Assembly: GCF_015999465.1 (NCBI RefSeq) | Contig: NZ_CP065534.1 | Location: 2,046,001-2,110,000 of the forward strand | Direction of reading: 5' to 3' | From: Lonsdalea populi | GTDB lineage: Bacteria > Pseudomonadota > Gammaproteobacteria > Enterobacterales > Enterobacteriaceae | Length of the DNA stretch: 64,000 nucleotides | Shown here: in pieces, positions 57,010 to 64,000 of the stretch | How positions within the stretch are numbered: the first letter of the stretch is position 1 | How the letters are laid out: every line of letters starts with the position of its first letter | The notes under the pieces: model-generated | Seen by the model: only the letters and a program-made list of their open reading frames with translations | Told to the model about the DNA's origin: nothing | Databases searched by the model: none | Program-made: the position numbers and the translations under genes

Positions 57010-58776
57010 ATGAATAGTACCCGACAACAAGAACTCACCCGCTGGCTGAAACAGCAGAGCCGGTTGGCGCAACGCTGGCTACGCCTTTCGCTTCTGTTAG
57101 GGCTGGTGAGCGGCCTGCTAATCATCGCTCAAGCCTGGTTACTCGCGGCGCTCTTGCAAGCGCTCATCATCGACCACACGCCACGCGGACAGTTAATCGC
57201 ACCGTTTTCGCTATTGGCTGCCACATTTTGTCTGCGAGCCTTGGTGAGTTGGATTCGAGAGCGCGTCGGATTCCGCTGCGGTGAAGTCATCCGCCGACAA
57301 ATTCGCAGCATGGTACTGGACCGCTTGCAGCAGTTGGGACCGGCCTGGATTCAGGGTAAACCGGCGGGGAGCTGGGCATCGCTGATTCTGGAGCAAGTCG
57401 ACGATATGCAGGATTATTATGCCCGCTATCTGCCGCAGATGTATTTAGCGGCTCTGATGCCGCTGCTAATCCTCATTTGCGTCTTTCCCATCAACTGGGC
57501 GGCGGGGTTAATCCTGTTTTTGACGGCCCCCTTGATCCCTGTTTTTATGGCGATGGTCGGTATGGGCGCAGCAGAAGCCAATCGCCGCAATTTCCTGGCG
57601 TTGGAACGCCTCAGCGGCCATTTTCTGGATCGTCTACGCGGACTGGATACCCTGCGCTTGTTCTTCCGCGGTCAGGCGGAAACCCATCACATCCGTCAAG
57701 CCTCCGAAGATTTTCGCCACCGCACGATGGAAGTGTTGCGAATGGCCTTTCTCTCTTCCGGCGTCCTGGAGTTCTTCGCCTCTATATCCATCGCCATCGT
57801 CGCGGTCTATTTCGGATTCTCTTATCTGGGCGAACTCAACTTTGGTCATTACGGTACTGGCGTCACATTATTTGCCGGTTTTCTGGTCCTGATCCTGGCG
57901 CCGGAATTCTTCCAGCCGCTGCGCGATTTGGGCACGTTCTATCACGCGAAGGCACAGGCCGTTGGCGCAGCGGATACGCTGTTCGCCTTCCTGTCTCAAG
58001 AAGGCGAGAAAGTCGGTCACGGCCAGACGGATTTCGATAGCCTTGAACCGCTGAAATTGGTGGCCAAAGAGCTGAAGATCCTCTCCCCCGCCGGCACCGT
58101 TCTCGCCGGACCACTCTCATTCACCATCGAAGCAGGACAACGGGTGGCGTTGGTCGGTGCCAGCGGCGCAGGTAAAACATCGCTGCTGAATGTCTTGTTA
58201 GGATTCCTGCCTTATCAAGGATCTCTGACCGTCAATAACGTCGAGCTAAGCACCATTGCCCCTGCGGCATGGCGTAAACAGCTGAGCTGGGTCGGTCAGA
58301 ATCCGCATCTGCCGGAACAGACGCTGCGACAGAATATCCTGCTGGGTGATCCTGAAGCAGACGAGCAGAGGCTTCAGGAAGCGGTAGAACGCGCTTATAT
58401 TCACGAATTTCTGCCTTCTCTCCCATTGGGGCTGGAAACGGTCCTGGGCGATGGCGCAGCGCGTCTGTCGGTCGGACAGGCACAGCGTGTAGCGGTGGCA
58501 AGAGCCCTGATTCATCCCAGCCATTTGCTGTTGCTGGACGAACCTACGGCGAGCCTGGACGCGCATAGCGAACAGCGGGTGATGAAAGCACTGAGCATGG
58601 CCTCCGCGAGACAGACAACGCTATTAATTACTCATCAGCTCGACGAAGCCCGTAGTTATGATGAGGTGTGGGTGATGGCGGCGGGCCGTCTGGTGCAGCA
58701 AGGTCGTTTCAGTGAGCTTAGCGTGACGCCGGGGCCCTTTACCGAATTGATGACACAGCGCCGGGGAGAACTCTGA
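57010..58776 (+). CDS. cydD: Heterodimeric ABC exporter CydDC, subunit CydD
   Basis: 588 aa, the E. coli length. CydDC is needed for cytochrome bd assembly (reported as a thiol or heme transporter). Six membrane helices (about 20-310); Walker A GASGAGKTSLLN, signature LSVGQAQRVAVARALI, Walker B LLLLDEPTASLD. One base separates it from cydC. Confidence 0.97.
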   Translation: MNSTRQQELTRWLKQQSRLAQRWLRLSLLLGLVSGLLIIAQAWLLAALLQALIIDHTPRGQLIAPFSLLAATFCLRALVSWIRERVGFRCGEVIRRQIRSMVLDRLQQLGPAWIQGKPAGSWASLILEQVDDMQDYYARYLPQMYLAALMPLLILICVFPINWAAGLILFLTAPLIPVFMAMVGMGAAEANRRNFLALERLSGHFLDRLRGLDTLRLFFRGQAETHHIRQASEDFRHRTMEVLRMAFLSSGVLEFFASISIAIVAVYFGFSYLGELNFGHYGTGVTLFAGFLVLILAPEFFQPLRDLGTFYHAKAQAVGAADTLFAFLSQEGEKVGHGQTDFDSLEPLKLVAKELKILSPAGTVLAGPLSFTIEAGQRVALVGASGAGKTSLLNVLLGFLPYQGSLTVNNVELSTIAPAAWRKQLSWVGQNPHLPEQTLRQNILLGDPEADEQRLQEAVERAYIHEFLPSLPLGLETVLGDGAARLSVGQAQRVAVARALIHPSHLLLLDEPTASLDAHSEQRVMKALSMASARQTTLLITHQLDEARSYDEVWVMAAGRLVQQGRFSELSVTPGPFTELMTQRRGEL

Positions 58777-58777
58777 G

Positions 58778-60517
58778 ATGAAGAAAACACAGGTCTTCCA
58801 GGTATTGATGCCATTTCTAGGGCTTTATCGCCGCTACTTTTGGCGACTGAGTCTGGGCGTGGTGCTGGCCATTTTCACCCTACTCGCCAGTATCGGATTA
58901 CTCACGCTCTCGGGTTGGTTCCTGGCCGGCTCGGCGCTGGCCGGACTCGCCGGGCTTTATACCTTCAACTACATGTTGCCCGCCGCTGGTGTCCGCGGTG
59001 CGGCGATTATGCGCACCGCGAGCCGCTACTTCGAACGACTGGTCAGTCACGACGCCACCTTCCGCGTGCTACTACATCTGCGTGTTTTTACCTTCAGCCG
59101 TATTCTGCCGCTTTCTCCCGGCAGACTCAGCCGTTTCAGGCAGGCAGATTTGCTCAACCGTCTGGTGGCGGATGTCGATACGCTGGACCATTTGTATCTG
59201 CGCGTTATCTCCCCGCTGGTCAGCGCCCTATCGGTTATCGTGGTCGTGGCCTTCGGTCTTAGCTGGTTGGATAGCACGTTAGCGATGACACTGGCGACCA
59301 GCATGCTGCTGCTTTTGGTCATCATGCCGCCGCTCTTTTACCGCTCGGGCCAGCCTATCGGCGAGGAAATGACGCAGTTACGCGCGCAATATCGTCTGCA
59401 GTTAACCACCTGGCTGCTGGGGCAGGCTGAACTGACAATTTTTGGCTCGTTAGTCTCCTTCCGTCATCGACTGGATCAACTGGAAAACCGCTGGTTATTA
59501 CGGCAACGCCAGCAGGCGACGCTCAGCGCACTGTCGCAATCCCTTATCATTCTGAGCAGCGGACTCACCGTCACGCTGATCCTGTGGATGGCGGCCAACG
59601 GCGTCGGCGGCGACACGCAGCCGGACGCGCTAATCGCTTTGTTTATTTTTGCGTCGCTGGCGGCCTTCGAAGCCTTGGGGCCGGTGGCCAACGCTTTCCA
59701 ACATATCGGCCAGGTCGCCGCCTCCGCCGTTCGAGTCGACCAATTGATGAAACTGACGCCTGCGGTCATCTTCGCTGACGAAGGGCCCGCCCCATCCTCT
59801 CAGGCCGCGTTGACGTTAAACAATGTGAGTTTCACCTATCCGGATCAGCCCCAGCCGGGGCTGCAGCATATTTCGCTAAGCCTCCAACCCGGCGAGCACA
59901 TTGCTCTTTTAGGCAAAACCGGTTGCGGTAAATCAACATTGTTACAATTGATCACCCGCGCCTGGGACAGTACCAAAGGCGAGATCAGCCTTAACGGCTC
60001 GCCATTATCGACCTGGTCCGAAGAGAACCTGCGCAGCATGATGAGCGTCGTACCTCAACGGATACATCTTTTCAGCGATACACTGCGTGAGAACCTGCGG
60101 CTGGCCGCTCCGCAGGCCGGTGACGAGGAGCTAGCTCACATCCTGCAACGAGTAGGGTTGTCTAATCTGCTGGAGCAAGAGGGACTGAATGCCTGGCTGG
60201 GGGAAGGCGGCCGTCAACTGTCCGGAGGCGAACAGCGCCGGATAGGTCTGGCACGTGCGCTACTACATTCTGCGCCGCTAATTCTGCTGGACGAACCCAC
60301 TGAAGGACTGGATGCCGAAACGGAACAGCGAATGCTTCAGCTTCTGCGTGAACATTGCAAAAATAAAACCTTATTGGTGATTACTCACCGTCTGTGCGGT
60401 TTAGAAAGTATGGACCGTCTGTACATCATGGACGGCGGTCAGCTCATCGAACAGGGTGATCATCAGACGCTTATGGCGCAGCAAGGCCGATACTGGCAGT
60501 TTCATCAACATCTTTAG
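58778..60517 (+). CDS. cydC: Heterodimeric ABC exporter CydDC, subunit CydC
   Basis: 579 aa (E. coli 573). Partner of CydD. Six-helix membrane domain with LTLSGWFLAGSALAGLAGLY; Walker A GKTGCGKSTLLQ, signature LSGGEQRRIGLARALL, Walker B LILLDEPTEGLD, H-loop ITHRLCGLESMD. 12 bases before aat. Confidence 0.97.
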   Translation: MKKTQVFQVLMPFLGLYRRYFWRLSLGVVLAIFTLLASIGLLTLSGWFLAGSALAGLAGLYTFNYMLPAAGVRGAAIMRTASRYFERLVSHDATFRVLLHLRVFTFSRILPLSPGRLSRFRQADLLNRLVADVDTLDHLYLRVISPLVSALSVIVVVAFGLSWLDSTLAMTLATSMLLLLVIMPPLFYRSGQPIGEEMTQLRAQYRLQLTTWLLGQAELTIFGSLVSFRHRLDQLENRWLLRQRQQATLSALSQSLIILSSGLTVTLILWMAANGVGGDTQPDALIALFIFASLAAFEALGPVANAFQHIGQVAASAVRVDQLMKLTPAVIFADEGPAPSSQAALTLNNVSFTYPDQPQPGLQHISLSLQPGEHIALLGKTGCGKSTLLQLITRAWDSTKGEISLNGSPLSTWSEENLRSMMSVVPQRIHLFSDTLRENLRLAAPQAGDEELAHILQRVGLSNLLEQEGLNAWLGEGGRQLSGGEQRRIGLARALLHSAPLILLDEPTEGLDAETEQRMLQLLREHCKNKTLLVITHRLCGLESMDRLYIMDGGQLIEQGDHQTLMAQQGRYWQFHQHL

Positions 60518-60529
60518 GCGAGGCCAGAT

Positions 60530-61228
60530 ATGCAGCTGTTTGAGCTTTCACCCTTTTCCATGCAGTTTCCCGATCCGGAAATGGCGTTGAACGATCCTAA
60601 CGGTCTGCTAGCATTTGGGGGCGATCTGGCACCGTCACGACTGATGGTCGCCTATCAGCACGGCATCTTCCCTTGGTACTCCGAGGGTGATCCGATCCTA
60701 TGGTGGACGCCCGACCCGCGCGCCGTCCTGTTTCCCGATGCGTTTCACCTCAGTCGCAGCATGAAAAAATTTATCCGCAGGACTGAGTATCGCGTAACGC
60801 TGAATCAGGCCTTCTCCGATGTCATCACTGCCTGCGCCACCGAACGTGAAGAAGGCACCTGGATCGACGATGACATTATTGACGCTTTTTGCCAGCTGCA
60901 TCAGGCAGGACAGGCGCATTCGGTGGAAGTGTGGCATAATGATAGGCTGATCGGCGGTCTGTACGGCATTTCGCAGGGCGCGTTGTTCTGCGGCGAGTCC
61001 ATGTTTAGCCGGGCGGACAATGCCTCGAAATGCGGTTTACTGGCGTTTTTGCGTCACTTTGTCCGCCACGGTGGCCAGCTGATTGACTGCCAAATACTGA
61101 ATGAGCACACGGCATCGCTGGGAGCCACTGAAATACCGCGCCGGGAGTTCATGCAACACCTTTCCCGGCTGCGTCCCGCGACGCTGGGTGAAACGTGCTG
61201 GCAGAAACAAACTCTGCCGCTCGCCTAA
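60530..61228 (+). CDS. aat: Leucyl/phenylalanyl-tRNA-protein transferase
   Basis: 232 aa (E. coli 234). Adds Leu or Phe to N-terminal Arg or Lys for the N-end rule pathway. [52 protein letters not shown] and [15 protein letters not shown] are the family hallmarks. Close to cydC, likely co-transcribed, and near clpA, whose ClpAP protease takes its products via ClpS. Confidence 0.97.
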   Translation: MQLFELSPFSMQFPDPEMALNDPNGLLAFGGDLAPSRLMVAYQHGIFPWYSEGDPILWWTPDPRAVLFPDAFHLSRSMKKFIRRTEYRVTLNQAFSDVITACATEREEGTWIDDDIIDAFCQLHQAGQAHSVEVWHNDRLIGGLYGISQGALFCGESMFSRADNASKCGLLAFLRHFVRHGGQLIDCQILNEHTASLGATEIPRREFMQHLSRLRPATLGETCWQKQTLPLA

Positions 61229-61332
61229 TCAAATGACCCGCCCATAACGAATTAATCAAGCGCCGAGTAGCGACGCTTCTTTACATAATGTGGGTTTTTC
61301 GGCATTATCTTGCCGGTTAAAAACTAAGGTAG

Positions 61333-61569
<237 letters not shown>

Positions 61570-61617
61570 CAGGCCCGCCATCGCTTAACGCGATCCCACG
61601 AAGATGTTCGCCCTCCT

Positions 61618-61654
61618 GCCCTTTCCGCTTGCGGTCAGGGCTTTTGTTTTTGTG
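61618..61654 (+). terminator. Intrinsic terminator of infA
   Basis: GCCCT-TT-CCGC-TT-GCGG-TC-AGGGC, a two-part stem followed by TTTTGTTTTT. Confidence 0.85.
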
Positions 61655-61840
61655 CTCGCCTTCACATTTATATCATTACAAGTTGTGACCCTTTCTACAG
61701 ATCGCTCTTCGGTTAACACCTCATCTACCCATTTATCCTAAGATAATTGCACTGAGCAATATTTACAAAATTGTTGCTTTTTTATTGCTCAACTTGATCA
61801 TAATAGGGGAGTAAAACCAGCGCTGTTAACCCTCCAGGCG

Positions 61841-63463
61841 ATGAGGACATATCCGTTTTTGATTATTTTACAGATAACCACAATTCTGGCTTTCCCCGTT
61901 CTGGTGATGAAGCACGCTCACGCAGAAACCCCACAGCCGCAACGTATCGTCACGGCTCCGCCGGATATCACGATGGGACCGCTTTTCGAAGCGGTGCAGA
62001 AAGCGAAGATGTTTCCGGATCAAAAAACGTTTGTTGACGCGGTTCCCCGGTACTCGCCATCGGCCATCATGGCGGATTACTACATGCAGCGTCGGCTAGA
62101 CAACTTTGATCTGCAGCATTTCGTGCGACACAACTTCATTATTCCAGCGGATGGTAAAGGTTATATCCCACCGGGCGGCCAGACGCTGCGGGAGCATATC
62201 ATTGACCTGTGGCCGCACCTCACCCGCAGCACACCTGACATCACCCGCTGGGACTCGCTCCTTCCGCTGCCCAACGCTTACGTTGTGCCGGGCGGACGTT
62301 TCCGCGAAGTCTATTACTGGGACAGCTATTTCACCATGTTGGGCCTCGCCGAGAGCGAGCAGTGGGATCTCATCCGCAACATGGTGCAAAACTTTGCCTT
62401 TCAGATAGACCGTTACGGACACATTCCCAACGGGAATCGCACCTATTATCTGAGCCGTTCGCAGCCTCCTTTCTTCACCAAAATGGTAGAGCTGCTGGCG
62501 AAGCACGACGGCGACAATCTGCTGGTCACCTATCTGCCACAGATGCAGCGGGAATATCAGTACTGGATGGACGGCGAAAACAGTCTGCAGCCTGGACAGG
62601 TGGACAAACGAGCGGTTCGCCTTGGTGACGATGTACTGAACCGCTACTGGGACGACCGCAACGTGCCGAGGACAGAGTCTTGGCTCGACGACGTCACCAC
62701 CGCCAGTCAGGTGCCGGAAAGCGAGCGTTCTCAGCTATACCGCGACCTGCGTGCAGGAGCCGCCTCCGGTTGGGATTTCAGTTCACGCTGGCTGAAAGAT
62801 CCAATGAAGCTGTCGACGATTCACACTACCGACATTCTGCCGGTAGACCTGAATGCGATGCTCTATCACAATGAAATGGCGCTAGCGAAAGCCAGTCGTT
62901 TAGCCAACAACATGGCCGATGCCGATCGTTACGCCCTCCGTGCCGACAAGCGCAAACAGGCGCTGAATCGCTACTTTTGGAACGCTGGAAAGCGCTACTA
63001 CGCGGATTACGATTGGCGTCAGGGTAAAGTGAGCCAACAATTGACGGCGGCGACACTGTTTCCGCTGTATGTTCAGGCCGCCCCGCAAAATTACGCCGAC
63101 GAGACTACCCAGGCGGTCCGTAACGAGTTGGTGCAAGAAGGCGGCATGGTCACGACCACGGTGCACTCTCACCAGCAGTGGGATGCGCCGAATGCCTGGG
63201 CACCACTACAGTGGGTTGCGGTGGAAGGGTTACGCTATTATCAGCAAGAGGCGCTCGCTGAAGAAATTGCGGTCCGTTTTCTCAACAGCGTTCAGCATAC
63301 CTATGAACGCGAGCATAAGCTGGTAGAGAAATACGCAGTTGAAACCGGCGAACTCGGCGGCGGCGGCGGCGGCGAATACGAACTGCAGGACGGGTTTGGC
63401 TGGACCAATGGCGTGACCCTAAAGCTGTTGAGTCTCTATCCGCCCCAGCAGAGAGACAAGTAA
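61841..63463 (+). CDS. treA: Periplasmic alpha,alpha-trehalase (GH37)
   Basis: 540 aa (E. coli TreA 565). Splits trehalose to two glucose in the periplasm. Signal peptide about residues 1-30 ([19 protein letters not shown], cleavage after AHA). GH37 signature 1 [15 protein letters not shown] and signature 2 [10 protein letters not shown] are exact; the catalytic acid lies in SGWDFSSRW and the base in the Gly-rich [16 protein letters not shown]. The signal peptide and absence of an N-terminal extension favour TreA over cytoplasmic TreF. Start at 61841 follows a weak AGGCG. Sits between infA and clpA, where E. coli has serW. Confidence 0.94.
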   Translation: MRTYPFLIILQITTILAFPVLVMKHAHAETPQPQRIVTAPPDITMGPLFEAVQKAKMFPDQKTFVDAVPRYSPSAIMADYYMQRRLDNFDLQHFVRHNFIIPADGKGYIPPGGQTLREHIIDLWPHLTRSTPDITRWDSLLPLPNAYVVPGGRFREVYYWDSYFTMLGLAESEQWDLIRNMVQNFAFQIDRYGHIPNGNRTYYLSRSQPPFFTKMVELLAKHDGDNLLVTYLPQMQREYQYWMDGENSLQPGQVDKRAVRLGDDVLNRYWDDRNVPRTESWLDDVTTASQVPESERSQLYRDLRAGAASGWDFSSRWLKDPMKLSTIHTTDILPVDLNAMLYHNEMALAKASRLANNMADADRYALRADKRKQALNRYFWNAGKRYYADYDWRQGKVSQQLTAATLFPLYVQAAPQNYADETTQAVRNELVQEGGMVTTTVHSHQQWDAPNAWAPLQWVAVEGLRYYQQEALAEEIAVRFLNSVQHTYEREHKLVEKYAVETGELGGGGGGEYELQDGFGWTNGVTLKLLSLYPPQQRDK

Positions 63464-63507
63464 AACGCCCGGCTTTTCTGGCTTTCGATTAAACTACTCA
63501 ACTTATC

Positions 63508-63543
63508 TCATAAAAAATAAGGGCATCCATAAGGATGCCCTTG
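63508..63543 (-). terminator. Intrinsic terminator of clpA
   Basis: The stem AAGGGCATCC/GGATGCCCTT with loop ATAA; on the minus strand it is followed by ATTTTTTATG. Lies between convergent treA and clpA. Confidence 0.88.
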
Positions 63544-63572
63544 ACGTTAGGGAAACCGGAGCGTGGTTAAGA

Positions 63573-64000
63573 CTATACCGCGCCCTCGGTTTTGCGTTTC
63601 TGAGCGCTATGGAAGCTATAGCTCAGCTGCTGAGTCACGGTATCCAGTTCTACCGTGACAGATCCCCCTTCTACCAGCGAGCCAAACAGCAGCTCGTTGG
63701 CCAGCGGTTTCTTGAGGTTTTCCTGAATAATTCGCGCCATCGGACGCGCACCCATCGCCTTGTCGTAGCCTTTCTCTGCCAGCCAGTCGCGTGCATCTTC
63801 GCTGACTTCCAGCGACACGCCTTTGGCATCCAGCTGCGCCTGCAATTCAACGATGAATTTATCCACCACCTGCTGAATCACTTCGGTCGAGAGATGGTTG
63901 AACCAAATGATGCCATCCAGACGGTTACGGAATTCCGGCGTAAACACTTTCTTGATCTCTTCCATCGCATCGCTGCTGTTATCCTGCTGAATCAGCCCAA
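63573..64000 (-). CDS. clpA: ATP-dependent Clp protease ATP-binding subunit ClpA (C-terminal part)
   Basis: Only the last about 141 codons are in the window; the gene continues past the right edge. The visible part reads FTPEFRNRLDGIIWFNHLST (second AAA+ module arginine-finger region), then AEKGYDKAMGARPMARIIQE, the D2 C-terminal domain of ClpA. ClpA unfolds substrates for ClpP. It is convergent with treA. Confidence 0.96.
   Translation of the reverse strand, partial: GLIQQDNSSDAMEEIKKVFTPEFRNRLDGIIWFNHLSTEVIQQVVDKFIVELQAQLDAKGVSLEVSEDARDWLAEKGYDKAMGARPMARIIQENLKKPLANELLFGSLVEGGSVTVELDTVTQQLSYSFHSAQKRKTEGAV

Noticed and set aside
61570..61840. Possible tRNA-Ser (serW) between infA and treA
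   Set aside because: No cloverleaf or TTCGAATCC-type T-arm could be found on either strand; the structure present is the infA terminator.

Overview
The window is chromosomal DNA from a plant-associated enterobacterium, most likely Pectobacteriaceae (Dickeya, Brenneria, Lonsdalea or Pectobacterium type). The housekeeping genes match Escherichia coli proteins closely and in nearly E. coli order, but the window also carries a secreted family PL9 pectate lyase, a soft-rot and canker trait. The genus is an inference. No tRNA, rRNA, CRISPR array or complete insertion sequence was found.

Layout. (1) 1-9207, all minus: ycbJ (partial), pectate lyase pelL, then the lipid A/KDO group kdsB-ycaR-lpxK-msbA and comEC. 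(2) 9.7-34 kb is a block that in E. coli lies far away, at the his locus: tmaR, a broken lutC, sbcB, an ArsR-type regulator beside a truncated MFS transporter, the putrescine importer plaP, ycgR with a recognisable flagellar sigma-28 promoter, a citrate locus, yeeZ, and the complete his operon with its leader peptide and attenuator (hisL-GDCBHAFI). (3) 34.1-61.6 kb returns to the E. coli order: ihfB, rpsA, cmk, aroA, serC, ycaO, focA-pflB-pflA, ycaD, serS, rarA, lolA, ftsK, lrp, trxB, cydDC, aat, infA. (4) A periplasmic trehalase gene sits between infA and clpA (partial), where E. coli has the tRNA-Ser gene serW.

The most interesting stretch is the citrate locus (17.0-25.3 kb). The citrate lyase genes citC-D-E-F-X-G look intact and translationally coupled, and are preceded by a fumarylacetoacetate-hydrolase-family gene that could act on the oxaloacetate made by the lyase; no oxaloacetate decarboxylase pump is present. 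The 2-hydroxycarboxylate transporter at the head of the operon has two frameshifts, both at homopolymer runs. The divergent citAB two-component system is reduced to fused fragments. CitA sequence begins only about 17 bases from the transporter start, so the native divergent promoter region appears to be gone. The lyase is thus well preserved beside a lost transport and control system.

How the genes work together: kdsB, lpxK and msbA make and flip lipid A-KDO. cmk, rpsA and ihfB form the usual cluster, with serC-aroA upstream. focA-pflBA is the anaerobic formate/pyruvate module with an FNR-like site upstream. trxB-cydDC links thiol redox control to cytochrome bd assembly. lolA-rarA-serS lie downstream of ftsK, and lrp is divergent from trxB.
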